A stretch of DNA of 64,000 nt from Streptomyces sp. CB01201. Lineage in GTDB: Bacteria > Actinomycetota > Actinomycetes > Streptomycetales > Streptomycetaceae. A model generated the notes under the pieces. That model had not been told where the DNA came from, did not search any database, and saw nothing but the letters and a program-made list of their open reading frames with translations. Where the stretch lies: positions 102,580 through 166,579 of the forward strand of contig NZ_NNBJ01000013.1 in the NCBI RefSeq assembly GCF_002803085.1, given 5' to 3'. This document shows, piece by piece, positions 1 through 8,579 of this stretch (the first letter of the stretch is position 1; the number at the start of each line of letters is the position of its first letter). Position numbers and translations under genes: made by a program.

Positions 1-1348
1 CGAGCCCACCGGGCAGCAGCGTGGGCAGCACTTCGGCGAGCACCCGCACGGTGTCCACGCCCGCGCCCTCGACGACCTCCGCCTCGAAGGGGCGCAGCGC
101 GACGAGCTCCTCGGTGGGCGCGGCGGGCGCCAGGAACGCGACCCTGGGCAGCCGCTTCAGCACGGCCGCGCGCAGGGCGCCGTCCAGCTCGCCCCGCCCG
201 AGCGGCCCCGGCACCAGGTCGACGACGCCGGTCGACACCGGCCGCCAGGCGCCCAGGAGTTCGGCGTACGCGTCGGCCGCGCGCTGCACCAGGAAGTCGG
301 TGAGGGGGCCGGGCGCGGGGTGGCGGCGCGCGGTGTCGAGCGGGAACGAGGCGATGAGCAGCGCGGGCACGCCGAGCGGCTCGTCGGTGGGGGTCGGCGC
401 GTGCACCACGGCGGCGGTGCGGGGGCGTTCGGGCGCGCCGTCCTCGTCGACCGGGACCGCCCAGGTCACCGTCCAGTGCGGACGCAGCCGCTCCTCGACG
501 GGTCGGTCGGCGAGCAGCTCCTTCCCGATGGGCCCATGGTGACTGACCGTCCGCCAGCGGTGGACGGATGCGTCCCGGCTGTCGTCGATGTGCACGTACG
601 CCTCGTGCACGGACCGGGTCAACACCCTTGTGGCGTCCGGGGTTTCGACGACGATCTCGGTCAGGCCGGGAAGGGTCAGCAGCAGGGCGTCGTCGATGCC
701 GTCGAGGAGGCGGCGCACGAGGTCCTCGGCGGTGCCGTCGCGCAGCGGCAGCACCACAACGGTGTCGTAGCCCTCCGGGGCTGCGCCCTCGGCGGGCAGC
801 GGCAGCCTGAGCAGCGGTACGTGTCCCTCGCGGCGGCGCAGCTCGTCACCCAGGCCGGGGCTGGCGAGGGCCGCTTCGGCGGCCAGCTCGCGGCCCTCGG
901 CGAGCGACCAGCGCACGCCGCCGGTGCGTCCCACCACGGCGGGCTCGTCGCTGACGGCGAGCACCGCCGCGAAGCCGACGCCGAAGCGGCCGACGGCGAC
1001 CTCGGTGTCGGCCCGCTTGGCGCTGGCGCGCAGCGTGGACAGGGACTCGACGCCGACGGCGTCCAGCGGGGAGCCGGTGTTGGCCGCGGCCAGCACGGCG
1101 GGGGTGTCGGGGGTCGCCGGGTGCAGGGTGAGCCGCAGGCGGCCCGTGGTGTTCGCCCTGGCCGCGGCGTCGGCGGCGTTCTGGGCCAGCTCCACGATCA
1201 GTCGGTCGCGGTAGCCGCCGAGGGCGAGGTCCTCCTCGGCGTTGGCGTCCTCGCGGAACCTCGCCGGGGCGGCGCCCCAGGCGTTCAGGACCCCGCGCCG
1301 CAGCCGCGCCGTCCCGAAGGGGTCGGCCCCTTCGGCCCCCATCGCCAT
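1..1348 (-). CDS. Sacsin/Hsp90-like ATP-binding protein, C-terminal part outside the window
   Basis: The reading frame is open from an ATG at 1348 to the window edge, giving the first 449 residues. It carries the marks of a GHKL (Bergerat-fold) ATPase: an N-box ELAQNAADAA near residues 53-62 and a glycine box GRFGVGFAAVL near 120-130. This combination is typical of the sacsin N-terminal-like ATP-binding proteins of actinobacteria, related to the Hsp90 nucleotide-binding domain. The client or partner is unknown. A second ATG two codons downstream (1342) could also be the start. The C-terminal half lies outside the window, so no domain beyond the ATPase can be judged. The family call is firm; the function is not known. 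Confidence 0.8.
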   Translation of the reverse strand, partial: MAMGAEGADPFGTARLRRGVLNAWGAAPARFREDANAEEDLALGGYRDRLIVELAQNAADAAARANTTGRLRLTLHPATPDTPAVLAAANTGSPLDAVGVESLSTLRASAKRADTEVAVGRFGVGFAAVLAVSDEPAVVGRTGGVRWSLAEGRELAAEAALASPGLGDELRRREGHVPLLRLPLPAEGAAPEGYDTVVVLPLRDGTAEDLVRRLLDGIDDALLLTLPGLTEIVVETPDATRVLTRSVHEAYVHIDDSRDASVHRWRTVSHHGPIGKELLADRPVEERLRPHWTVTWAVPVDEDGAPERPRTAAVVHAPTPTDEPLGVPALLIASFPLDTARRHPAPGPLTDFLVQRAADAYAELLGAWRPVSTGVVDLVPGPLGRGELDGALRAAVLKRLPRVAFLAPAAPTEELVALRPFEAEVVEGAGVDTVRVLAEVLPTLLPGGL

Positions 1349-2074
1349 GACGATCACGCCGTACTCCGCTCTGTCCTGCCCCGCGTCCCGGGACCGCGGC
1401 CCGAAGGTACCGCGCGCCGGGCCCGCCCCCTCAATCCCCCTCCCCCGGGGCTTGCCCCGGACCCCGGGGGTGCGGCGCCCCGGGGCACGCTGGGGAACGC
1501 TGCGGATGCGCTGGGGCTTCGCCCCGGGCCCCGGGGGTTTTGCCCCTCCCCGCCCCTTCCCGTAACCCTCCGGGGGTGGAATGGGGGTGGCTTCCCAGGG
1601 GCTGCGCCCCGGGTCCCGTTTGTTTCGGGTGCGAATCGTGCGTGGCTGGTCGCGCAGTTCCCCGCGCCCCCAACCCCCTGTCGGCCTCGCACCGTGCGTG
1701 GTTGCTCGCGCAGTTCCCCGCGCCCCCAACCCCCTGTCGGCCTCGCACCGTGCGTGGTTGCTCGCGCCCCCAAAATCCGTTTTCGTCCGCGGGTCGTGGT
1801 CGCTTCTCGCGCAGTTCCCCGCGCCCCTAAAAGCCGGTGCTGGCCCGCATCGGCATCCTCAGCCCGTCCGGCGATTGAGGACGAGCGCCGTTCAGGCGCG
1901 AACGGGGGTTCGAGGGGCGCAGCCCCTCAGGGGGTCTGGGGCGCAGCCCCAGGGCTCAGCTGATCCAATCCGCTGCACGGGCGGGTGGGTGGGCAAGATG
2001 CCCGGGGTCTGGGGCGGAGCCCCAGGGGCCCGGGCTACGGGCGGGCGAACCCCCAGCGCCCCGCGGGGCCAGGG
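1349..2074. repeat. Intergenic mosaic repeat (modules C-A-B)
   Basis: No gene is supported here. The first ~80 bp are the upstream region of the sacsin-like gene. From about 1430 the sequence is a mosaic of GC-rich repeats seen elsewhere in the window. Module C (about 1500-1620) is short GGGGCTTCGCCCC-type hairpins plus CCCTCCGGGGGTGGA. Module A (about 1630-1835) is copies of a 56-bp unit around CGCGCAGTTCCCCGCGCCC. Module B (about 1838-1910) contains GGCGATTGAGGACGAGCGCC. Further GGGGCGCAGCCCC hairpins follow up to the stop of the next gene, so the element may also terminate its transcription. Confidence 0.7.
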
Positions 2075-2992
2075 CTACGAGTGGCCCAGGTCTTCCGTGG
2101 GGTCCGGCGTCTCCGGGACCGAGCCGTCGCGGGCGGGACGGAGCGGCAGCGGGTCGGGACCGATCGTGTCCAGGACCGGCGCCGCCGGACGCGGCGGCTT
2201 CGGCATGACCGCAGCCTCCGAATGCCCCCCGCACCCGTAGTCGAGCGCCACGACACGCCCATCCGCCGGACCGAACTCATTCGCGCAGATCCCGAACGCC
2301 TGCGACAGCGACCCCGCGATCGGAACGAGGAACGCGCAGGACTCGCAGGAGGCCGGCGCCGCCTGCGCCATCGCGGTCTTCCCGCCGAAGGACTCCTCCC
2401 AGCGGTCGGCCGCCGCGTGCAGCCCGTACCGCGAGAGCACCCGCGCCCGCCGCATGCCGAGCTCGTCGGCGACGGCCGCGATGGAGCCGCGCGCGGTGCC
2501 GGCGGAGGCCGCGTCGGACCGGTCCGCCAGCTCGGCGTCCTCCGCGTCGACCCGCTCGGCCATCTCCTCGGAGACCGCCGAGTTCGGCGGCGGCACGTCC
2601 TCGCCGGTGTAGCCGGGTTCGAGCCGCAGGTCGTCGGCCTCCGTCGGAAGCAGGTCGCCGGGGCCCATGTCGCCGGGCCGCAGCCGCTCGCTCCACGGCA
2701 CCCACTCGGGGGCCTGGAGGGCGTCGGGCCCGGGCAGCAGGACCGTCTCGTCGAGGGTGACCAGCTTGGCGCGGGAGGCCCGGGCCACCGTCACGGCCCA
2801 GCGCCAGCCCCGGTAGCCGGGTTCCTTGCACTCGAAGAAGTGCGTGACGACCCGGTCGCCCTCCGAGACGAGGGTCACGTGCTCGCCGACCACACCGGGC
2901 GCGGCGGCTTCCTCCGCCGCCTCGCGGGCTAGGTCGACCGCCTCGGCGCACAGGCGGTCAGGGGTACGGCTTCGCGTCGTCGCAGCACTCAC
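2075..2992 (-). CDS. DUF3027 domain-containing protein
   Basis: A 305-residue protein of a family conserved in actinobacteria with no established function. The body is rich in Glu and Asp. The C-terminal third has cysteines in a CESC pair followed by GICANEF and DYGCGGHSE, which could bind a metal. I chose GTG 2992 because AGGAGAG lies about 11 nt upstream; the frame stays open to 3022, but that would only add an Arg-rich leader. It is divergent from the MFS transporter, an arrangement common in Streptomyces. Mosaic repeats lie immediately downstream of the stop. Family assigned from recollection of the sequence pattern. Confidence 0.8.
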   Translation of the reverse strand: MSAATTRSRTPDRLCAEAVDLAREAAEEAAAPGVVGEHVTLVSEGDRVVTHFFECKEPGYRGWRWAVTVARASRAKLVTLDETVLLPGPDALQAPEWVPWSERLRPGDMGPGDLLPTEADDLRLEPGYTGEDVPPPNSAVSEEMAERVDAEDAELADRSDAASAGTARGSIAAVADELGMRRARVLSRYGLHAAADRWEESFGGKTAMAQAAPASCESCAFLVPIAGSLSQAFGICANEFGPADGRVVALDYGCGGHSEAAVMPKPPRPAAPVLDTIGPDPLPLRPARDGSVPETPDPTEDLGHS

Positions 2993-3327
2993 AGGTCTCG
3001 CTTCTCTCCTACGCCGTCTCACGGGTGCGCCGGGGAGCCGAGTGCGTACGGGGCGGGCGGAGCGGACCAGGGGGCCGCGTCAACGTCCGCGCCCGGGCGA
3101 TCAACTGCCCAGCGGCTGTCCAGTTCACTGACCAAGGGGGTCCCCCCTGCTCCGTATGAGCGTGGAGGCGCACCTTCTGCGACCCATTCTGCGGGATCGC
3201 GGAGAGGCGCGCGGCCTTGGGCAGCCGCGGGCGGCGCGCCTGTCACGCTACCCCCTTCGTGGCCCGCGGCCCACCTGCACGTCCGAATCCTGGTTCGGGT
3301 CGGACGGGGTTGGGGCACTATGGCGGG
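2993..3327. promoter_or_regulatory. Divergent promoter region between the DUF3027 and MFS genes
   Basis: This 335-bp gap between divergently read genes should hold both promoters. The only element I can place is CACTAT at 3316-3321, six bases before the GTG of the MFS gene, which fits a -10 for a leaderless transcript. Nothing else is clear; short reading frames through it have no start signals and look like noise. Confidence 0.45.
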
Positions 3328-4731
3328 GTGGCAACCGCGAGGTCGTCAGGTTCTTCGGACGGGTCCGGCCGCCTGGGCAGGGCAGGGCGGGCGGTCGGTC
3401 GCGCCCTGCATCTGCCGTTCACGGGGACGGCGCGTTCGATCAGAAAAGCCACCCATGCGCACGGCGCCGGTGAGTCGGGCCTCGGCAAACTGATCGAGCT
3501 GCACGCGGTGAACGGCGCCGGCGACGTCATGATCACCGTGGCGCTCGCCTCGACCGTGTTCTTCTCCGTGCCGACCGACCAGGCGCGCGGCCGGGTGGCC
3601 CTCTACCTGGCGATCACGATGGCCCCGTTCACCCTCCTGGCGCCCGTCATCGGCCCCCTGCTCGACCGGATGCCGCACGGCCGGCGCGCCGCGATGGCCG
3701 GCGCGATGCTGGCCCGCGCGCTGCTCGCCCTGACCATGTCGGGCGCGGTCGCCACCGGCGGCCTGGAGCTCTACCCCGCAGCCCTCGGCGTGCTGGTCGC
3801 GTCGAAGGCGTACGGCGTGGTCAGAAGCGCCGTGGTGCCGCGTCTGCTGCCACCCCGCTTCTCCCTGGTGAAGGCGAACTCACGGGTCACCCTCGCCGGT
3901 CTGCTGGCCACCGGCGCCGCCGCCCCGATCGGTGCCGGGCTCTCCCGCATCGGGCCCGAGTGGCCGCTCTACGGGGCGTGCTGTGTCTTCCTGGGGGGTA
4001 CGTTCCTGGCCTTCACGCTGCCCGCGAAGGTCGACTCGGCCAAGGGCGAGACGAAGGCACGCCTCTCCGACCGCCGCTCCGACCGACTCTCGGACCGTCT
4101 CACCGACCGCCTGTCGGACCGGGGCGGCCGCAAGCCCGGCCTGCGGACCGTCGGAGTGTCCGTGCAGAACGGTCTGTACGCCAACGCCGCGCTGCGCGCC
4201 CTGTCCGGGTTCCTGATCTTCTTCCTCGCGTTCCTGCTGCGCGAACACCCGCTGTCCGGGCAGAGCGCGGCCGTATCGCTCGGCATCGTCGGCGTCTCGG
4301 CGGGCATCGGCAACGCGCTCGGTACGGCGGTCGGCTCGCTCCTCAAGGCGCGCGGGCCCGAGGTGCTCATCGTGACGATGCTGACGATCGCGCTGGGCGC
4401 CGCCGTCCTGTCGGCCGCGTTCTTCAGCGGCGTGATGGTGGCCGTGCTCGGCGCCACGGCCGGGCTCACCCAGGCCCTGGCCAAGCTGTCCCTGGACGCG
4501 ATGATCCAGCGCGATGTGCCCGAGGAGGTCCGCACCTCCGCGTTCGCCCGCTCGGAGACGTTCCTCCAGGTGGCGTGGGTCCTCGGCGGTGCCATCGGCA
4601 TAGCGCTTCCGCTGAACGGGATCCTCGGCATGTCGGTGGCCGCGGGCCTGCTCGCGCTCGGCGCGGCCGTCTCGGTACGCGGCCTGCTCGGCGCGGCCCA
4701 CCGCGGCACGCCCCACCCCCGGGTGGCCTGA
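3328..4731 (+). CDS. MFS transporter
   Basis: A 467-residue major facilitator with about twelve hydrophobic segments; substrate unknown. After a roughly 60-residue polar N-terminus, the first half contains LLDRMPHGRRAAMAGAML, a degenerate version of the MFS loop 2-3 motif. The loop between the two six-helix halves contains an unusual near-perfect repeat of (S/T)DR(L/R), encoded by tandem DNA around 4069-4125. GTG 3328 is preferred over an upstream in-frame ATG at 3217, because CACTAT lies six bases before it and the upstream stretch is low-complexity. A DUF2771 lipoprotein gene follows on the same strand, 98 bp downstream. Confidence 0.85.
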   Translation: MATARSSGSSDGSGRLGRAGRAVGRALHLPFTGTARSIRKATHAHGAGESGLGKLIELHAVNGAGDVMITVALASTVFFSVPTDQARGRVALYLAITMAPFTLLAPVIGPLLDRMPHGRRAAMAGAMLARALLALTMSGAVATGGLELYPAALGVLVASKAYGVVRSAVVPRLLPPRFSLVKANSRVTLAGLLATGAAAPIGAGLSRIGPEWPLYGACCVFLGGTFLAFTLPAKVDSAKGETKARLSDRRSDRLSDRLTDRLSDRGGRKPGLRTVGVSVQNGLYANAALRALSGFLIFFLAFLLREHPLSGQSAAVSLGIVGVSAGIGNALGTAVGSLLKARGPEVLIVTMLTIALGAAVLSAAFFSGVMVAVLGATAGLTQALAKLSLDAMIQRDVPEEVRTSAFARSETFLQVAWVLGGAIGIALPLNGILGMSVAAGLLALGAAVSVRGLLGAAHRGTPHPRVA

Positions 4732-4816
4732 GCCGCCGGGGACCGGGCGGGCACGTCGGCCGGCCCGCGCCACACCGCACGCCGCACCCCCGCGCGGCGT
4801 GGCTCGGGGCGACCGA

Positions 4817-4822
4817 TAGCCT
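4817..4822 (+). promoter_or_regulatory. -10 element (TAGCCT) for the DUF2771 gene, probably leaderless
   Basis: TAGCCT ends seven bases before ATG 4830, the spacing expected when transcription starts at the start codon. The same geometry recurs at several other genes here. Confidence 0.45.
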
Positions 4823-4829
4823 TCACTTC

Positions 4830-5351
4830 ATGACCGTTGCCCCGCGGCGGAGCCGCACAATGTCACTTCATTCCGGTAGGGCCCGCCGGGCCGGCGCCGC
4901 ACTCGCCGCCGCCTCCGCCGGACTCCTCGTCCTCTCCGCCTGCGACAAGCCGACGCCTCTCGCGACCGTGACGGTCGGCACCAACTCGGTCAACGCCGAG
5001 GCGTCCTGCCGCGGCGAGGACGGCAAGCCGCTCGCCGAGTCCAAGCTGACCGGCTGCCTCAGCGGCGTCAAGGACGCCAAGTCGATCGACTACGCGCCCG
5101 GCTCGACCCTGCGTCTGGGCGTCGACCCCAAGGTCGTCGAGAACGGCAGCAAGTGGATCGCGCTGCTCGACGGCAGCCCGATCACGGAGGCGTCCGCCCA
5201 GACCTACCGGAGCTTCCCCAACGCCGACGTCTTCGCCAGCGGCCAGGGCGGTGCCGCGCCGAAGGAGAAGAAGGTCAGCATCGTGCAGGTCGACAAGGAC
5301 AACAAGCCCGAGTCGGTCTGGAGCTTCACGCTCAAGCGCACCAACTCCTGA
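4830..5351 (+). CDS. DUF2771 family lipoprotein
   Basis: A 173-residue predicted secreted lipoprotein. The basic N-terminus is followed by a hydrophobic stretch and the lipobox LSAC, so the mature protein would start at the Cys near residue 38 and be membrane-anchored outside the cell. The rest is a compact domain with two further cysteines (ASCRGED and LTGCLSG), possibly a disulfide. ATG 4830 fits the -10 at 4817; ATG 4860 is an alternative that still keeps a full signal peptide. It sits between the MFS gene and mqnB. Function unknown. Confidence 0.8.
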   Translation: MTVAPRRSRTMSLHSGRARRAGAALAAASAGLLVLSACDKPTPLATVTVGTNSVNAEASCRGEDGKPLAESKLTGCLSGVKDAKSIDYAPGSTLRLGVDPKVVENGSKWIALLDGSPITEASAQTYRSFPNADVFASGQGGAAPKEKKVSIVQVDKDNKPESVWSFTLKRTNS

Positions 5352-5367
5352 CGACCGGGCCTGCCTG

Positions 5368-6099
5368 ATGCGCGTACTGGTCGTGACCGCGGTGGCGGCG
5401 GAGGCGGACTCCGTCGCCGCCGGCCTCGCGGTCGCCGGGTACGCGCCGCCCGTCGGCGAACACGTACGTCCCGACGGTACGCGCCCGCCGCTCACCCGCT
5501 GCCGTGCCGCAGGCCATGCCGTCGAGATCGACGTACTGCCCGTCGGCGTGGGCCCCGCGGCGGCCGCGGCCGGTACCGCCATCGCGCTCGCCCGCACCCC
5601 GTACGACCTGGTCGTGTCGGCCGGGATCGGCGGCGGCTTCCCCGGCGTCGCGCCGCTCGGCTCGCTCGTCGTCGCCTCGCACCTGATCGCGGCCGACCTG
5701 GGTGCCGGCTCCCCCGAGGGCTTCCTGCCCGTCAGCGAACTGGGCTTCGGCCGCGACCGGCTGGCCTCCCCGCACCGCCTGTGCCAGGACGCGGCCCGGG
5801 CCCTGGGTGCCCTCCCGGGGCCGGTCCTCACCGTCACCACCGCCACCGGCACCGCCGAGCGCGCCGCCGAACTCCTGGCCCGCCATCCGTCCGCCGCCGC
5901 CGAGGCGATGGAGGGCTTCGGTGTCGCCGAGGCTGCCGACCAGTACGGCCTGCCGGTCCTCGAAATCCGCGCGATCTCCAACTCCGTTGGCCCGCGCGAC
6001 CGTTCGGCCTGGCGGATCGGCGACGCCCTCGCCGCCCTCACCGAAGCATTCGGGAAGCTACCCCCAGCATTGGAGAGTTGGACCTCGCATGAGCACTGA
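5368..6099 (+). CDS. mqnB: Futalosine hydrolase MqnB
   Basis: A 243-residue nucleosidase of the purine-phosphorylase/MTAN fold. It should cleave futalosine to dehypoxanthine futalosine in the futalosine route to menaquinone, in the cytoplasm. Visible family features are the N-terminal RVLVVTAVAAEAD strand, SAGIGGGFPG near residues 85-95, and EAMEGFGVAEAA near 175-190, which holds the substrate-binding Met-Glu and is followed by the late EIRAISNSVG. ATG 5368 lies 16 bp after the DUF2771 stop. The gene overlaps mqnD by 11 bp, implying co-translation, and that pairing supports the assignment. The other menaquinone genes are not in the window. Confidence 0.93.
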   Translation: MRVLVVTAVAAEADSVAAGLAVAGYAPPVGEHVRPDGTRPPLTRCRAAGHAVEIDVLPVGVGPAAAAAGTAIALARTPYDLVVSAGIGGGFPGVAPLGSLVVASHLIAADLGAGSPEGFLPVSELGFGRDRLASPHRLCQDAARALGALPGPVLTVTTATGTAERAAELLARHPSAAAEAMEGFGVAEAADQYGLPVLEIRAISNSVGPRDRSAWRIGDALAALTEAFGKLPPALESWTSHEH

Positions 6100-6940
6100 A
6101 CCGGCGCTGAAGATCGCCTACTCTCCCTGCCCGAACGACACCTTCGTCTTCGACGCGTGGGCGCACGGCCGGGTGCCGGGCGCACCCGCACTCGACGTGA
6201 CGTTCGCCGACATCGACATCACCAACGGCATGGCCGAGCGCGGGGAGTTCGACGTGCTCAAGGTGTCGTACGCGGTGCTGCCCTGGGTCCTCGACGAGTA
6301 CGCGCTGCTGCCGTGCGGCGGCGCGCTCGGCCGGGGCTGCGGCCCGCTGGTCCTCACGCGCGAGCCCGGCATGGACCTCACGGGCCGGACCGTCGCCGTG
6401 CCCAGCGAGAAGTCGACGGCGTACCTGCTGTTCCGGCTGTGGGCCGCGGACGTAGTGCCGGGCGGGGTCGGCGAGGTCGTCGTGATGCCGTTCCACGAGA
6501 TCATGCCCGCGGTGCGCGACGGCAAGGTGGATGCCGGACTCGTCATCCACGAGGCCCGCTTCACGTACCAGAACTACGGGCTGCACTGCCTCGCCGACAT
6601 GGGCGAGCACTGGGAGTCGACCACCGGGCTGCCCATCCCGCTCGGCGCGATCATCGCCAAGCGCTCGCTGGGTGCGGACACGCTGCGCCTGCTCGCCGAG
6701 TCGGCCCGCACCTCCGTGCGGCTCGCCTGGGAGGACCCCGAGGCGTCCCGGGCGTACGTACTGGAGCACGCCCAGGAGATGGATCCGGCCGTCGCCGACC
6801 GCCACATCGGGCTGTACGTCAACGAGTTCACCGCCGACCTCGGCGAGGACGGCTACGCCGCGGTGCGGGGTCTGCTGACACGCGCCGCGGCCGAGGGGCT
6901 CGTACCGCCCCTCGGCCGCGATGCGCTGTCGTTCGCCTGA
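6089..6940 (+). CDS. mqnD: 1,4-dihydroxy-6-naphthoate synthase MqnD
   Basis: A 283-residue member of the MqnA/MqnD family, which resembles periplasmic binding proteins but acts in the cytoplasm. It converts cyclic dehypoxanthine futalosine to 1,4-dihydroxy-6-naphthoate. The N-terminus IAYSPCPNDTFVFDAW is diagnostic, followed by VKVSYAVLP-like FDVLKVSYAVLP, VPSEKSTAYLL and VIHEARFTYQ, the last containing the conserved His of the active site. It starts inside the end of mqnB. It converges on a cold-shock gene with only 12 bp between the stops, containing a small CCCC-GAC-GGGG hairpin. Confidence 0.93.
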   Translation: MSTEPALKIAYSPCPNDTFVFDAWAHGRVPGAPALDVTFADIDITNGMAERGEFDVLKVSYAVLPWVLDEYALLPCGGALGRGCGPLVLTREPGMDLTGRTVAVPSEKSTAYLLFRLWAADVVPGGVGEVVVMPFHEIMPAVRDGKVDAGLVIHEARFTYQNYGLHCLADMGEHWESTTGLPIPLGAIIAKRSLGADTLRLLAESARTSVRLAWEDPEASRAYVLEHAQEMDPAVADRHIGLYVNEFTADLGEDGYAAVRGLLTRAAAEGLVPPLGRDALSFA

Positions 6941-6952
6941 ACCCCGACGGGG

Positions 6953-7336
6953 TCACACGTCCAGTTGGTCCGCCACCGCGCGCAGCAGGCCCGCGATCTT
7001 CTTGCCGGCGGCCTTGTCGGGGTAGCGGCCCTTCTCCAGCATGGGCGTGATGTTCTCCAGGACGGTGGTCAGGTCCTGCACGATGGAGGCCAGTTCGTCG
7101 GGCTTGCGGCGCTGGGCCGCGGCCACCGAGGGGGCCGGGTCGAGGACCGTCACCGACAGGGCCTGGTCGCCGCGCTGACCGGCGACGACGCCGAATTCGA
7201 CGCGCTGACCGGGCTTGAGTGCGTCGACCCCGGCGGGGAGCACGGAGGAGTGGACGAAGACGTCGCCGCCGTCGTCGCGGGAGAGAAAGCCGAAGCCCTT
7301 CTCGCTGTTGAACCACTTGACCTTGCCGGTAGGCAC
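6953..7336 (-). CDS. Cold-shock domain protein with C-terminal extension
   Basis: A 127-residue protein. Residues 1-65 are a cold-shock OB-fold with both RNA-binding motifs, KGFGFL (RNP1) and DVFVHSS (RNP2), so it should bind single-stranded RNA or DNA. The remaining half is an extra region, including [17 protein letters not shown] and [14 protein letters not shown], predicted to be helical. It is roughly twice the length of an ordinary CspA, and the extension may allow protein contacts. The start is the usual short MPTGKVKWF. Its leader contains a perfect 8-bp hairpin at 7405-7425. The other two cold-shock genes here (33827 and 50408) lack the extension. Confidence 0.88.
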   Translation of the reverse strand: MPTGKVKWFNSEKGFGFLSRDDGGDVFVHSSVLPAGVDALKPGQRVEFGVVAGQRGDQALSVTVLDPAPSVAAAQRRKPDELASIVQDLTTVLENITPMLEKGRYPDKAAGKKIAGLLRAVADQLDV

Positions 7337-7404
7337 GTCTGTCCTCGTCCTCGTACTCGTCGTTGTGTGCGGGGGCGCCGAAAACGGCTCTGGATAGCAC
7401 GACA

Positions 7405-7425
7405 GCGGGTCGCCTTCCGACCCGC
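7405..7425 (-). promoter_or_regulatory. Perfect 8-bp inverted repeat in the cold-shock gene leader region
   Basis: GCGGGTCG, 5-nt loop, CGACCCGC. It lies about 70 bp before the cold-shock start, between divergent genes. It could be an RNA hairpin in the leader or a protein site; the sequence does not decide. Confidence 0.4.
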
Positions 7426-7493
7426 CGACACCAAGGCTAATGGTCCAGGGGCAGCTGACAAGACGTCCCGGCCTGTCCTTACGAGCAGGGAAC

Positions 7494-7499
7494 TACCCT
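7494..7499 (+). promoter_or_regulatory. -10 element (TACCCT), probably leaderless
   Basis: TACCCT lies six bases before GTG 7506, with no ribosome-binding site between; consistent with a leaderless transcript. Confidence 0.45.
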
Positions 7500-7505
7500 G
7501 GCGGG

Positions 7506-7760
7506 GTGAGTACCGAAACCCAGGCCAGGACCGACCGCGACGCCCTCACCACCGGTGATCGGCTGGTTCGCGTCGGCGTCGTCGTGTTCTTCGTCGGCGC
7601 GCTCGCCACACTGGTCACCGTGGCACCGCTGTTCCTGCACACCGCCCCGTTCCCGTCCGTCGCCTATCTGGTCTGCATGCTGATGGGCGTCGGCTTCCTG
7701 ATCGCGGGGGCGGGCGTGCTGCTCACCATCGGGGAGCAGCGCCGCCGGGCCCGCGTCTGA
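7506..7760 (+). CDS. Small two-helix membrane protein
   Basis: An 84-residue protein with a polar N-terminus (about 22 residues), two strongly hydrophobic segments (VRVGVVVFFVGALATLV and VAYLVCMLMGVGFLIAGAGV) and an Arg-rich C-terminal tail, so both ends are probably cytoplasmic. GTG 7506 is chosen because of the -10 six bases before it; the frame is open upstream to 7440 but has no signal there. It is divergent from the cold-shock gene. I do not recognise a family beyond a conserved-looking small actinobacterial membrane protein. Confidence 0.7.
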   Translation: MSTETQARTDRDALTTGDRLVRVGVVVFFVGALATLVTVAPLFLHTAPFPSVAYLVCMLMGVGFLIAGAGVLLTIGEQRRRARV

Positions 7761-7818
7761 CCGGGCCGGAAGCCCACCCGAACCGGCCGGTCCCGTACGC
7801 GAGTACGAGGCCCGGCTG

Positions 7819-8451
7819 TCAAGCACGTTCGGCGGCGTAACCCTTCAACCAGGCCGGAAATGACGTCAGATCGTCCAGGACGACATCGGCGCCGGCCTCG
7901 CGCAGCTCCGCCGCGCCGATCGGTCCGGTCGGCACGCCGACGGACAGGGCGCCCGCGGCCCGCGCGCCGAGTACATCGCCGAGGTGGTCGCCGACGTATA
8001 TGGCCGCGCCGTGCTCGCGCAGCGCCGTCGCCTTGCCCTCCGCCCACAGCCCGCCGACGACCTCGTCGGGGGTGATGCCGAGGTGGTCCAGGTGCAGCCG
8101 GGCCTGGGGCGCGTTCTTGGCGGTGACGACGACGGCCCGCCCGCCGAGTTCCTGCACCGCGCGCACCGCGTCGGCGGCGCCGGGCAGCGCGGGGGTGGGC
8201 AGGATCGCGCGTGTGGGGTAGATCTCACGGTAGGCGAGGACCATCGCCGCGATCTGCTCCTCGGGGAACCAGTGCCGCAGCTCCCAGTCGAGCGGCGGCC
8301 CGAGTCGGCTGACGGCCTGGTCGGCGTCGATGAACGTCCCGGTCCTGGCGGAAAGCTCCTGGTAGACGGCGTGGATGCCGGGTCGCGAGTCGATCAGGGT
8401 CATGTCGAGGTCGAAGCCGACCGTGGGTGCGTCGAGGGGCATGAAGGCCAT
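7819..8451 (-). CDS. HAD-family hydrolase (phosphoglycolate phosphatase-like)
   Basis: A 210-residue haloacid dehalogenase-type phosphatase. Motif I is FDLDMTLID (residues 12-20) with nucleophile and acid/base aspartates; motif II is VVTAKN near 110; motif IV is IYVGDHLGDVLGA near 160-172. A helical cap lies between motifs I and II, as in the phosphoglycolate phosphatase and pyrophosphatase subfamily. The substrate cannot be told from sequence. It is divergent from the siderophore importer, with the iron box in the shared promoter region. Confidence 0.85.
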   Translation of the reverse strand: MAFMPLDAPTVGFDLDMTLIDSRPGIHAVYQELSARTGTFIDADQAVSRLGPPLDWELRHWFPEEQIAAMVLAYREIYPTRAILPTPALPGAADAVRAVQELGGRAVVVTAKNAPQARLHLDHLGITPDEVVGGLWAEGKATALREHGAAIYVGDHLGDVLGARAAGALSVGVPTGPIGAAELREAGADVVLDDLTSFPAWLKGYAAERA

Positions 8452-8494
8452 TGTGCCCAGACGGGCGGCGGAACCGGCCCCCTAGACTGGCCCG

Positions 8495-8514
8495 GTAGTT
8501 AGCCAAGCCTTACC
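8495..8514. promoter_or_regulatory. Candidate iron box (DmdR/IdeR-type operator)
   Basis: Read on the minus strand, the stretch contains TAAGGCTTGGCTAACTA, which matches about 12 of 17 positions of the known IdeR/DmdR consensus built on TTAGGTTAGGCTAACC. It lies about 66-85 bp before the first permease of an iron-siderophore importer, where an iron-dependent repressor site is expected. Assignment is by eye. Confidence 0.6.
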
Positions 8515-8579
8515 GAAGCCGGCCCGCCGAGGTCAGACCTCGTCGGAGCCGGCCTCACCGAACTCTCGAAACGTCGACC

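Noticed and set aside
1354-2240. Several Pro/Arg-rich frames within the mosaic repeats
   Set aside because: They translate repeat modules, recur in the same form at other elements and lack start signals.
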